A stretch of DNA of 64,000 bases, taken from positions 1-64,000 of the forward strand of contig BPGJ01000011.1 in NCBI GenBank assembly GCA_026002975.1, written 5' to 3'. The stretch is from Acidimicrobiia bacterium (GTDB lineage: Bacteria > Actinomycetota > Acidimicrobiia > Spongiisociales > ZC4RG35). Below are positions 43,760 to 51,608 of the stretch, one piece after another. Numbering within the stretch: position 1 is the first letter of the stretch; each line of letters starts with the position of its first letter. Under the pieces are notes generated by a model, which saw only the letters and a program-made list of their open reading frames with translations, was not told where the DNA came from and searched no databases. Made by a program: the position numbers and the translations under genes.

Positions 43760-44635
43760 TCAGCCGTTGAGGGTGACCAGCGCAGTGCCGGCCAGCATGG
43801 CGACGGTGCCGATCACCAGGCGGGTGTTCATGCGTTCGAAGGGCTCCCGGAAGGTGAGCGGAGCCAGCCCGATGACCACCAGCGCGGCGAGCTGCTGGAT
43901 GGTTATGGCCACCGCCACCTTGGCGAGCGCGAAGGAGAGCCATTGGGCGGAGATGCCCACCGCCCCGGTGAGCCCTCCCGCCACCAGCCAACGCATCGCC
44001 ACCGGAGGGATCGGCCCTCGACGGAGGATGCGGGTCGCAGCGAGGACGATCAGATGGAGCGAGAGGGAGATCGCCATTCCTACCGTGAGGCCCTCGACCG
44101 GATGGTCGAAGTCTCGCAATCCGATCCTGATGAGCAGCGGTGTGGTCCCCCAGATGGTGGCCACCGCAAACGCGGCCCACGACCGGCGCCACGGGATCCC
44201 CAGCTCGCGCGAGCCGCTCAGAGAGACCAGCGCGACCCCCAACACGGCGACCACCACGCCGGCCGCCATCTCAGGGGTGAGCGCCTCGTCGAGGAACACC
44301 GCCGCCAGGATGGAACCCACCAGCGGCGCGGCAGACACCAGCGCCCCGGTGCGAGCCACCCCGATCTGCTGCTGACTCCAGGCGAGAAGCGTCCAGCCGA
44401 CGCTGAAGTGGAAGAGGGTGGTGAGAGCGAACGTCAGCGCGGCTCGAAGCGGGATCTCGGCCAGCAGACCCATCCGACCCAGCACGATCGCTCTGGTCAC
44501 GAGGACCGCCTCGACTCCCACGAGCAGGCCGAAGGCCGTGCGGTAGGCATCGACGAGCCGGTTCGCCTTCCGATTGATGATCTGGGTCACGCCGTAGGCG
44601 ACTGCGGTGACGAAAGCCCAGGCAACCCCGTCCAA
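43760..44635 (-). CDS. EamA/DMT family transporter
   Basis: A 291-residue protein with ten hydrophobic segments in two EamA repeats. The first repeat is GVAWAFVTAVAYGVTQIINR and GALVSAAPLVGSILAAVFLDEAL; the second is AAFAVATIWGTTPLLIRIG and QQLAALVVIGLAPLTFREPFER (each split among helices). The P-L-x-x-x-L-A-A-V-F-L-D-E motif is typical. TTG 44635 is chosen as start because GGAGG sits four bases upstream; the open frame upstream is shadow. Probably an exporter of amino acids, purines or related compounds. A CAATCGATTG site lies about 50 bases upstream. Confidence 0.86.
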   Translation of the reverse strand: MDGVAWAFVTAVAYGVTQIINRKANRLVDAYRTAFGLLVGVEAVLVTRAIVLGRMGLLAEIPLRAALTFALTTLFHFSVGWTLLAWSQQQIGVARTGALVSAAPLVGSILAAVFLDEALTPEMAAGVVVAVLGVALVSLSGSRELGIPWRRSWAAFAVATIWGTTPLLIRIGLRDFDHPVEGLTVGMAISLSLHLIVLAATRILRRGPIPPVAMRWLVAGGLTGAVGISAQWLSFALAKVAVAITIQQLAALVVIGLAPLTFREPFERMNTRLVIGTVAMLAGTALVTLNG

Positions 44636-44685
44636 ACGTCCTCCTAGAGAGCGCCGGTAGTGTATGGAAACGGACGACGGACCAC

Positions 44686-44695
44686 CAATCGATTG
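44686..44695. promoter_or_regulatory. CAATCGATTG palindrome between EamA and a small protein gene
   Basis: A perfect copy of the motif at 35998. Read towards the EamA gene (minus strand) the following five bases also match. It ends five bases before the ATG at 44700, so it could overlap the start region of the small plus-strand gene as well. Confidence 0.45.
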
Positions 44696-44699
44696 CAGA

Positions 44700-44999
44700 A
44701 TGGAGCGAGGTTTGGTCAGGGTCGCGCTGTGCCGGTCGCGGTTGCAGGCCGACATCGCCCGCAACGCCCTCAGATCGGCGGGCGTCGAGGCCTTGATCCG
44801 TCATCCATCTGGGCCGTTCGGCCCCTTCGAGGTGCTGGTGGGCGAAACAGACGCCCCCTACGCCAGGGAGCTGATCGGGGGTCTGGGCGGCAGGCGATCG
44901 GCCCTGGAGCTGCTGTCGCCGGCCCGGCTCCTGGTGGCGGTGGCGGTACTTGTGGCGCTGGTGGCTGGGGTCGTGTTTCTGGTCCGACTAGCGGTGTGA
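44700..44999 (+). CDS. DUF2007-like small membrane protein
   Basis: A 99-residue protein. The N-terminal part, ALCRSRLQADIARNALRSAG, followed by VEALI and FEVLVGETDAPYARELIGG, resembles DUF2007 (a small domain thought to be a signalling or ligand-sensing module). One C-terminal transmembrane segment, LLVAVAVLVALVAGVVFLV, anchors it. ATG 44700 gives MERGLVRVAL, where the domain starts; ATG 44664 is also in frame but would place the palindrome inside the coding region. Overlaps the convergent hydrolase gene by 12 bases. Function unknown. Confidence 0.65.
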   Translation: MERGLVRVALCRSRLQADIARNALRSAGVEALIRHPSGPFGPFEVLVGETDAPYARELIGGLGGRRSALELLSPARLLVAVAVLVALVAGVVFLVRLAV

Positions 45000-45803
45000 G
45001 TCGAGCCAGTCCGCCACCAGCTTCCCCACCGCCTCCTCGTGCCCGGTGTAGTAGTGGCCCGAACCCTCCAGGGTCACCACGTCGACGCCGACCCGGGCCC
45101 GGCGGGCGAATTCGTGAGCCGGGTATAGATCGGGAGGTTCCTCGGAGCCGACCAGGTACAGGACCGGACAAGCGATGCGCGGCGCCAGTTCGAGGATCGC
45201 CGGGGATTCGGTCAGGAAGTCGACATAGGTGCGGGCCGAGATCACGTACCACCAGCCCGGCACGAGCAGCAGGTCGTCCCCGCGGCCATCCTCGACCAGC
45301 CGGAGCGCCTCGGAGGTGATCTCCTCGAACCTGTCGCCGGCCATCAGACCGTGTCGAGACATCCGTCTGAGCAGGTCGGGGCCGCCCCGGTGGGCGGATA
45401 GGAGAACCAACGCAGGTGTGTCCGGATGGTCGACCGCGTACCTCACCGCCAGGGTTCCTCCGTTCGAATGCCCCACCACGGCCGGAGCCGGTAACCCGCG
45501 GTCCAACAGCCACGCCCGGGCGAGCTGGTTGTCGGCGATGGCCTCGGCGTTGGTCTGATACGCCCCGCCCTCCAGCATCCGGCTGTCACGATTCGAGAGC
45601 ACGTCGTGTCCACGCCGGTTGTACGCCAGGCACGCGAAGCCACGGGTCACCAGGTGGCGGGGAAGGAAACGCGGTGGGCCGAAATAGAAGTTCATGGTGT
45701 TGCCGTGCATGAGCAGCACGGACCCGCGCACCACCGAAGGAAGGTACAACAGCCCATCGAGCGGTTGGGTGTCGGTGTCGATCGATACGGGCTCGATGGT
45801 CAC
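44988..45803 (-). CDS. Alpha/beta hydrolase
   Basis: A 271-residue serine hydrolase. The oxyanion side is VLLMHGNTMNFYFGPPRFLP, then CLAYNRRGHD, the nucleophile elbow VVGHSNGGTLAVRY, the acid VGSEEPPDL and the histidine EGSGHYYTGHEEAV. GTG 45803 (VTIEPVSIDTD) is chosen as start because the hairpin at 45817-45842 lies just upstream; the open frame extends through the hairpin. Esterase or peptidase-like, substrate unknown. No signal peptide. Confidence 0.84.
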   Translation of the reverse strand: MTIEPVSIDTDTQPLDGLLYLPSVVRGSVLLMHGNTMNFYFGPPRFLPRHLVTRGFACLAYNRRGHDVLSNRDSRMLEGGAYQTNAEAIADNQLARAWLLDRGLPAPAVVGHSNGGTLAVRYAVDHPDTPALVLLSAHRGGPDLLRRMSRHGLMAGDRFEEITSEALRLVEDGRGDDLLLVPGWWYVISARTYVDFLTESPAILELAPRIACPVLYLVGSEEPPDLYPAHEFARRARVGVDVVTLEGSGHYYTGHEEAVGKLVADWLDSHR

Positions 45804-45816
45804 CGGCCGATGATAA

Positions 45817-45842
45817 GTGGGCCGGCGTCGCCGCCGGCCCAC
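45817..45842 (-). terminator. Hairpin terminator after the GerMN lipoprotein gene
   Basis: GTGGGCCGGCG (45817-45827) pairs with CGCCGGCCCAC (45832-45842) around a four-base loop. In the minus direction it is followed by TTATCATC, a weak T-containing tail, and starts seven bases after the stop of the lipoprotein gene. Good intrinsic-terminator shape. Confidence 0.65.
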
Positions 45843-45848
45843 CCGTCG

Positions 45849-46817
45849 TCATGCCTCGGGGTCGAGCCAGACGGGGTACTCCCGGAGTGCTTCCACCCGA
45901 CCGTCCTCGGCCGAGTAGTTCCACACTCGTAGCGTCCCCCACTGCGCCTGGGTGATCGGCACATCGAGAGTGACATCGAACGAACCCCAACCGTTCCCTT
46001 CGTCGGTCATCACATAGGGCGGCTCGGCGAGAACCTCGCCCGCGGCGTCGAGCACCGCCATGTGGAAGGTCGCCTCGAACACCGCGGCGATCCCCGTCAC
46101 CCTCGCCCGGGTGCCGATGGTTCCCCCGTAGGGGGGATCCTCGACGAGGATGGTGGGCACCAGATCCTCGAACTCCATCCGCTCCATCGGCCCGTCGATG
46201 ACTATCCCCTCCGACGAGAAGACCTCCACCGGTTCACCGTCGAGCCGCAGCTCCACCCGGTCCACGGTGGGGAAGCGGGTCAGGGTGAACACCAGTTGGG
46301 CCAAACGAGCCCGCTGGGAGAACGTCCCGCCGCCGGCGTCGAAGTCGGCCGACAGGTCGACCACCGCGGTGCCGTCGGCGATGGAAACGCCGAGCAGCAG
46401 CGTCCCGGGAGGGACGGCCGAAGCGATGCCCGCCTTCTGCTCGGACGCGGTCGGCCCCGAGATGAGCTGTTCGAGCGCCGCCCTGGCGACCCCCACGGTC
46501 TGCGGTACCCGCCGGAGGACGGGCACCAGGAACGGCCCGGGACGGCCTCGGGTTCCACCCTGATCGATCAGGAAGTACGCCACCACGTCGGTGGTGGGTG
46601 GGATGGTCGTGGTGGTGGTCGAGGTGACCTCGGTGGTGGTGGTCGAACCGGGGCCGTGGGAGCCGTCGGTCGTCGTAGGCGCCTCCGACGTCGTGGTAAT
46701 GGTCGGAGTGGTGACCACCGGGTCGCCGGCGATGGTGGTCAGGGGGCCTCCCAGCCCCACACCCCCTCCGCATGCCGCCAACCCGATCATGAGCGTTGCC
46801 AGCAGCCGATGTCTCAT
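45849..46817 (-). CDS. GerMN/Gmad2-domain lipoprotein, LpqB-like
   Basis: A 322-residue exported lipoprotein. The signal MRHRLLATLMIGLAAC ends in a lipobox, followed by a long Thr/Pro/Ser linker (about 55 residues). The GerMN sporulation/germination-type domain has TVGVARAALEQLISGPTASE and GTAVVDLSADFDAGGGT. The C-terminal Gmad2 immunoglobulin-like domain begins VEDPPYGGTIGTRARVTG. ATG 46817 follows AAAGGAAAG; it lies two bases after the histidine-kinase stop. Order response regulator, kinase, GerMN lipoprotein matches actinobacterial mtrA-mtrB-lpqB, where LpqB tunes MtrB signalling. Confidence 0.85.
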   Translation of the reverse strand: MRHRLLATLMIGLAACGGGVGLGGPLTTIAGDPVVTTPTITTTSEAPTTTDGSHGPGSTTTTEVTSTTTTTIPPTTDVVAYFLIDQGGTRGRPGPFLVPVLRRVPQTVGVARAALEQLISGPTASEQKAGIASAVPPGTLLLGVSIADGTAVVDLSADFDAGGGTFSQRARLAQLVFTLTRFPTVDRVELRLDGEPVEVFSSEGIVIDGPMERMEFEDLVPTILVEDPPYGGTIGTRARVTGIAAVFEATFHMAVLDAAGEVLAEPPYVMTDEGNGWGSFDVTLDVPITQAQWGTLRVWNYSAEDGRVEALREYPVWLDPEA

Positions 46818-46818
46818 A

Positions 46819-48261
46819 TCACTTTCCTTTCTCTCGGCTGCCCCCATCGTCGAAATCCCGGGTATCGGGGACTTCACGATCGGGTAACGGTTGGGTAACG
46901 GGGATCCGAGCCCTCACCGCGAACCCTCCCGATGGGAGGGTGGTGGCCTCCAGATCCCCGCCCAGGCGACGGGCGTGTTCCTTGGCGATGGCCAAGCCCA
47001 GACCGGAGCCTCCCCGACTGCGGGACGGATCGCCCTTCCAGAACCGCTCGAACATCCGGGCCCGGTCTTCGGGGGGTACCCCGGCTCCCAAGTCCGCCAC
47101 CTCGACGATCAGCTCCCCGCCGGCGACCTCCATCCGTATCGTCACGGGGGGCCTTCCGTGTTCGACCGCGTTGTCCACCAGATTCCCGACGATCCGTTCC
47201 AGACAGTTCCGGTCGATCATCACCTCCACGTCGTCGACCTCGAGCTCGATCGGTTCACCCGGTCTACGGTCGATGAGGGTGGAGGCGAACCGACCCAGCC
47301 GGGTGGGTTCGAGCCGGACCGCCGCTCCGGCGTCGAGCCGAGACAGTTCGAGGAGATCGTCGACCAGCTCCCTGAGCCGTCCCACGTCCCGGGTGACGAG
47401 GCCCGCCACCCGGGCGGCCTCGGGTGGCATGTGGTCGAGGTGCCGTGACAGCAGCGTGGCTTCGTTCACCAGGGCGGTCACCGGGGTGCGGAGCTCGTGG
47501 GAGACGTCACTCACGAAGTGGCGTTGACGCTGCTCGGCCTGACGCAACTGGTCGATCTGGGATTCCAAGGTCTCCGCCATCCGGTTGAAGGCCGCCGCCC
47601 ACTCGGCCAGCTCGTCGTCGCCCTGCTGGTGCAAGCGGACCCCCCGTTCACCTGCCGCCATCCGGTTGGCCGCCCCGGAGGCGGCTGCCACCGGTTTCAG
47701 GACCCGCCGGGCGACCCTGTCGGCTACCACCCAGGCGAGACCCACCACCCCCACCCATCCTCCGGCCAGCACTGCGACCAGACGGGACAGGGTCGCTCCT
47801 ATGGGTTGTGCGTCGTAGAAGAAATACATGTCTGGGCCCGAAGGTGGGCGGCGTGCCCCCACCATCAGGTAGGGCCGTCCCGAGAGCTCCACCCACTCGT
47901 AGGCGACCCAACCCTCGGCCACCGCACCGGCAAGGGCCGGGCTGGGTGGACGGGCGAAGAGGAACCCGGACGCGTATGGACCGTCGACCGTGTCGACGTA
48001 CAGACCGTCCGAGCCTCTCAGCAGGAACTCGGAAGCCAGGCTCCCGTCCTCGAAGTCGGACAGGCGGACCTGGTCCCCGAGGCGAGCTACCGCCAACACC
48101 CCGACGTCGAACTGGGTCCTCTCGACGGCTCTGTCGACCAGCTCGGCCCGAAGAGCGGTCCGCACCGTCGTCCACACCCCGACCGCCAACAACAGGGTCG
48201 CGGCTCCCACCGACACGGCGATCGCAACCGCGACACGGCGGCGGAAGGATCCCCGGCTCAT
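46819..48261 (-). CDS. mtrB: Sensor histidine kinase, MtrB-like
   Basis: A 480-residue kinase. Membrane helix 1 is about residues 10-30 (VAIAVSVGAATLLLAVGVW), then an extracellular sensor of about 130 residues, helix 2 (LVAVLAGGWVGVVGLAWVV), a HAMP region (DRVARRVLKPVAAASGAANR) and the H-box FVSDVSHELRTPVTAL. The N-box is RIVGNLVDNAVEHG, G1 DLGAGVPPEDRARM and G2 GGSGLGLAIAKEHARRL. It overlaps the response-regulator gene by 4 bases. In actinobacteria MtrB senses envelope or osmotic state and phosphorylates MtrA. Confidence 0.9.
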   Translation of the reverse strand: MSRGSFRRRVAVAIAVSVGAATLLLAVGVWTTVRTALRAELVDRAVERTQFDVGVLAVARLGDQVRLSDFEDGSLASEFLLRGSDGLYVDTVDGPYASGFLFARPPSPALAGAVAEGWVAYEWVELSGRPYLMVGARRPPSGPDMYFFYDAQPIGATLSRLVAVLAGGWVGVVGLAWVVADRVARRVLKPVAAASGAANRMAAGERGVRLHQQGDDELAEWAAAFNRMAETLESQIDQLRQAEQRQRHFVSDVSHELRTPVTALVNEATLLSRHLDHMPPEAARVAGLVTRDVGRLRELVDDLLELSRLDAGAAVRLEPTRLGRFASTLIDRRPGEPIELEVDDVEVMIDRNCLERIVGNLVDNAVEHGRPPVTIRMEVAGGELIVEVADLGAGVPPEDRARMFERFWKGDPSRSRGGSGLGLAIAKEHARRLGGDLEATTLPSGGFAVRARIPVTQPLPDREVPDTRDFDDGGSREKGK

Positions 48262-48935
48262 CCGCCGGCCCGGTATCCGAAGCCACGGACGGTCCGAATC
48301 AGCCTCGGGTTGGCCGGGTCCTCCTCGATCTTGCTACGTAGACGCTGGACGGTTACGTCCACCAGGCGGGAGTCACCCAGGTAGTCGTATCCCCACACCC
48401 GCTCGAGGAGCATCTCCCGGGTGAAGACCTGCTGGGGGCGGCCTGCCAGCTCCACCAACAGCTTGAACTCGGTTGGCGTGAGGTGGATCTCCTCTTCGTC
48501 CCGCCACACCCGACAGCCCTCCAGGTCCACGGTCAGCGGACCCAGACGGAGGGTCCGGGGCTCTCGACCCTGCTTGACTCTGCGCATCACCGCCCTTATA
48601 CGGGCGACCAACACCGGCAGGTCGAAGGGTTTGGTCACGTAGTCGTCGGCACCGGCTTCGAGACCCAGCACCACGTCGACGGGGTCTCCCCGGGCGGTGA
48701 GGAGCAGGATGGGAACCGACGAACGTGACCGGATTCGGCGACACGCCTCCAGGCCGTCCATGCCGGGGAGCATGACGTCGAGGATCACCAGGTCGGGCCT
48801 CACCCGATCGAACCGCTCGATGCCTCCCGGCCCGTCCTCGGCGGAGACGACCTTGAACCCGGCTCCTTCCAGCCCGATGACGGTGGTGTCCCTGACCGAC
48901 GGGTCGTCTTCCACCAGGAGGATGAGTTCGTTCAT
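48258..48935 (-). CDS. mtrA: OmpR-family response regulator, MtrA-like
   Basis: A 225-residue regulator. The receiver carries the acidic pair VEDDPS, the phospho-acceptor in VILDVMLPGMDG (Asp near 52), the switch threonine LLTARGD and the lysine VTKPFDLP. The winged-helix domain has LTPTEFKLLVELAGRPQQVF, ERVWGYDYLGDSRLVDVTVQ and TVRGFGYRAGG, very similar to MtrA. It controls cell-wall and division genes in actinobacteria. ATG 48935; the gene overlaps mtrB by 4 bases, and the gap to the purine permease stop (48971) is 35 bases. Confidence 0.9.
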   Translation of the reverse strand: MNELILLVEDDPSVRDTTVIGLEGAGFKVVSAEDGPGGIERFDRVRPDLVILDVMLPGMDGLEACRRIRSRSSVPILLLTARGDPVDVVLGLEAGADDYVTKPFDLPVLVARIRAVMRRVKQGREPRTLRLGPLTVDLEGCRVWRDEEEIHLTPTEFKLLVELAGRPQQVFTREMLLERVWGYDYLGDSRLVDVTVQRLRSKIEEDPANPRLIRTVRGFGYRAGG

Positions 48936-48970
48936 CCCCCAATTCTGCCCGTCGGGCCGTCAGCCCGCGG

Positions 48971-50329
48971 TCAAGCTGCGATGCCCGAACCGAGTAGAGC
49001 CTGCGCGAAGTAGACGATGAAGGCCGCCGCCACCACCCACATGAGGGGATGCACGTCCTTGGCCTTTCCCATCACCAGCTTCACCAACACGTAGGTGACG
49101 AAGCCGGCGCCTATGCCCACCGTGATGGAGAAGGTGAGGGGCATGAGGATCAGGGCCATCAACGCCGGGAACCCCTCTTCCACGTCGGTGAAGTCGATGT
49201 CCTTTATCAGGGTCGTCATCAGGTATCCCACCACGATCAGCACCGGGGCGGTGGCCTCCGGCGGGATGAGGCCGGCCAGCGGCGCCAGGAAGATGGCGGC
49301 CAGGAAGAGGATTCCGGTGACCACCGAGGTGAGCCCGGTGCGTCCACCCTCCGCCACACCGGCGGCGCTCTCGATGTAGCTGGTGTTGGAGCTGATTCCT
49401 GCCGCCCCTCCGACCGCGGCGCCGAGAGAGTCGACCAGGAGGAGACGTCCGATCCCGGGGATGCGACCCTCCTCGTCGGTCAGCCCGGCCTGCTCCACGA
49501 TCGCGGTCGCGGTTCCCATCGTGTCGAAGAAGTCGGTGAGCATGAAGCTGAATATGGTGAGCAGCGCGGTGAGCACACCCAGCTCGACGAAGACGTTGCC
49601 CATGTCGAAGGCACCCAGCGTCGCGAAGCTGGGTGTTACGACGAACTCCTCGGGAAGGGCCTGCACTCCCAGGATGAGTCCCACCACAGTGGTGGCGAGG
49701 ATGCTGAGGATCAAGGCTCCCGGCACCTTCCGAGCGAACAGGATCACGGTGATCACCAGTCCGATCAGGGTCAGAGCCGCCCCGGCGGTTTGGGGAAACA
49801 CGAACTCCACGGGGACCGGCCCGTCCCCCTCGGGCTGACGGATGAGGCCGCCGTTGACGAACCCGATGAACAGGATGAAGAGTCCGATACCGACGCCGAT
49901 GGCCCGCTTCAACCCCATGGGGACCGCATCCATGACGGCTTCCCGGAAGCCGGCCAAGACCAGGGCGGTCACCACCAGACCCTCCCAGACGATCACCCCC
50001 ATGGCCCCTTCCGGGGTGAGCCCCTGACCTAGCACCAAACCGAAGGCGACCGCCCCGTTGATCCCCAGACCCGCCGCCATGGCGATCGGATAGTTGGCTA
50101 CGAGCCCCATGGCGATGGTGAGCACACCGGCGACCAGGGCGGTGGCCGCCGACACCGCCCTTGGATCGAGACCCGCGGCCGACAGGATGCCGGGGTTCAC
50201 GAAGATGATGTAGGCCATCACCATGAAGGTGGTCACGCCCGCCCGGATCTCGGTGCCGACCGACGTGCCTCGCTCGCTCAGCTTGAAGAAGCCGTCCAAG
50301 CCTCGAGCGCGGGTCTGGACCTGGGCCAT
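48971..50329 (-). CDS. NCS2 family purine permease (AzgA-type, guanine/hypoxanthine)
   Basis: A 452-residue permease with about thirteen helices. AzgA-family marks are EIRAGVTTFMVMAYIIFVNP at the start, VANYPIAMAAGLGINGAVAF, LLVDSLGAAVGGAAGISSNTSYIESAAGVAEGGRTGL (in two helices) and FIGFVNGGLIRQPEGDG. It imports purines by proton symport. ATG 50329 follows GAGAGAG. Standing alone between the mtr locus and a DUF983 gene. A GC-rich gap of 89 bases separates it from the DUF983 gene. Confidence 0.92.
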   Translation of the reverse strand: MAQVQTRARGLDGFFKLSERGTSVGTEIRAGVTTFMVMAYIIFVNPGILSAAGLDPRAVSAATALVAGVLTIAMGLVANYPIAMAAGLGINGAVAFGLVLGQGLTPEGAMGVIVWEGLVVTALVLAGFREAVMDAVPMGLKRAIGVGIGLFILFIGFVNGGLIRQPEGDGPVPVEFVFPQTAGAALTLIGLVITVILFARKVPGALILSILATTVVGLILGVQALPEEFVVTPSFATLGAFDMGNVFVELGVLTALLTIFSFMLTDFFDTMGTATAIVEQAGLTDEEGRIPGIGRLLLVDSLGAAVGGAAGISSNTSYIESAAGVAEGGRTGLTSVVTGILFLAAIFLAPLAGLIPPEATAPVLIVVGYLMTTLIKDIDFTDVEEGFPALMALILMPLTFSITVGIGAGFVTYVLVKLVMGKAKDVHPLMWVVAAAFIVYFAQALLGSGIAA

Positions 50330-50418
50330 GGCTCTCTCCCTCCTTCCTCGCAGCGGGTCGAATCATGCCACGCCAACAGGCCACGGTGCGACCGGGACGA
50401 GGAAATTTCGTGGAGTCC

Positions 50419-50838
50419 TCAGCGGTCGGCAGGCGGTTCCAGTTCGTGGGCTTCCACCGGGTGGTAGCCGATCTCCAACGCGGCCCACAACGTCTTCGAG
50501 CGGGGGTAGAACGCCACCCCGACCACCGCGGTGACCGCTGCGGTCGCCGCCGCCAACCATCCCCAGGGCACATCGGGCCAGGTGAGGAGGATCCCCCCCA
50601 CCAGAACCACGAACAAGGCCGCGAAGGTGACCGCGGTGTCGATGATCATCGCGCCCACCCAGTAGCCGGGTTCCCGTTCGAACCGAAACCCGCATCCGGG
50701 ACAGGCTCGACGCATCTCGCCCCAGGATCGGAAGACGTGGTCGGCGCCACAGAGGGGGCAGCGTCCCGCCAGCCCCCTCCGCAGCCTGGTCCATCCTCTG
50801 CCGGTCACCGGACCGGTAGGTTGGGCCGCCCGTTCCAA
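50419..50838 (-). CDS. DUF983 membrane protein with zinc-ribbon
   Basis: A 139-residue protein. A CPxCG-type knuckle pair, GRCPLCGADHVF and RRACPGCGFRF, forms a likely zinc ribbon. Two transmembrane segments follow (AMIIDTAVTFAALFVVLVGGILL and WGWLAAATAAVTAVVGVAFY), and the C-terminal tail ends LEIGYHPVEAHELEP. This is the DUF983 layout. Start at ATG or an upstream codon around 50838 (MERAAQPTGP). Its neighbour upstream is the DUF981-like gene, 15 bases away. Function unknown; relatives occur near cytochrome-oxidase genes. Confidence 0.85.
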   Translation of the reverse strand: MERAAQPTGPVTGRGWTRLRRGLAGRCPLCGADHVFRSWGEMRRACPGCGFRFEREPGYWVGAMIIDTAVTFAALFVVLVGGILLTWPDVPWGWLAAATAAVTAVVGVAFYPRSKTLWAALEIGYHPVEAHELEPPADR

Positions 50839-50853
50839 CCCGTCAAACCGGGC

Positions 50854-51453
50854 TCAACCCTGGGCGACGATCTCCTCGATGTGCCCGTAGAACCCGGCGA
50901 TTCCGGTCACCGCCGCGGCGACGGTCATCAGCCCCAACACCACGACGCCCGCCCAGGCGAGTCTGCGGCGCGTCTCCTCGCCGACGTAGGCGTAGGGCAG
51001 CATTCCCAGAGCGGCCAGACCGGCGGCCAGCCACATGAGGAAGGTGAGGGGCGGGTTGCGGGTCAGGTCGAAGGCCAGCACCGCCCGGGCTCCCTGGAGC
51101 AGATACAACCCGATCAGCGCCGACGCCCAGGAGAGAGGCGCCAGCGACATGTCGTTGTACAGGAGGAACCCGGCGACGATCAGCAGGAAGGAGAACAGTC
51201 CGGTCGAGACGCCGAACAGCTCCGAATAGTGTCCGGCCGGGAACCCCGCCCAGTCGGTGAGGACGAGCTGGGCGAACCCGCCGAGAGCGAACAGCCCTAT
51301 CAGGAAGAACAACGCCCCGAATTGCTTCCGCACCTCGGGCCCGTCCTTGCCTCGAGCCACGTAGACCCCGAGGTAGGCCGCCCCCGCGGCGCCGGCCGCG
51401 GTGACCAGGGCGAGGATGAGGATCAACGGGTTGTGAGAGCTGAGCGTCTGCAA
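50854..51453 (-). CDS. DUF981-like integral membrane protein
   Basis: A 199-residue protein with about six hydrophobic helices (NPLILILALVTAAGAAGAAYLG, FFLIGLFALGGFAQLVL, GVSTGLFSFLLIVAGFLLY, ASALIGLYLLQGARAVLAF, GLAALGMLPYAYVG, VVVLGLMTVAAAVTGIAGFY). The length and the HYSELFGVS segment suggest the DUF981 family, but only tentatively. TTG 51453 is the start because GAAAGGAGG lies four bases upstream; the larger open frame upstream includes non-coding sequence. It may be co-transcribed with the DUF983 gene. Function unknown. Confidence 0.7.
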   Translation of the reverse strand: MQTLSSHNPLILILALVTAAGAAGAAYLGVYVARGKDGPEVRKQFGALFFLIGLFALGGFAQLVLTDWAGFPAGHYSELFGVSTGLFSFLLIVAGFLLYNDMSLAPLSWASALIGLYLLQGARAVLAFDLTRNPPLTFLMWLAAGLAALGMLPYAYVGEETRRRLAWAGVVVLGLMTVAAAVTGIAGFYGHIEEIVAQG

Positions 51454-51518
51454 AGAGCCTCCTTTCTCGGTGTGCACCGATAGTGTCCGTTCTGGAGGAT
51501 TCGACTCGGCAGGGACGA

Positions 51519-51540
51519 TCGACCCTTCATGGAGGGTCGA
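51519..51540. terminator. Hairpin after the LLM oxidoreductase gene
   Basis: TCGACCCT (51519-51526) pairs with AGGGTCGA (51533-51540) around a six-base loop. It lies in the 155-base gap between the LLM gene stop (51609) and the DUF981-like start. A second weaker GC-rich inverted repeat (CCGGCCG/CGGCCGG) lies at about 51557-51594. Nothing else is seen in this gap. Confidence 0.5.
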
Positions 51541-51608
51541 AGGTCCCCCTCGGTCCCGGCCGGCGGGTCGGATCCCCTCTTCCCCGTCGGCCGGTTGGGG
51601 ATGGGGTC

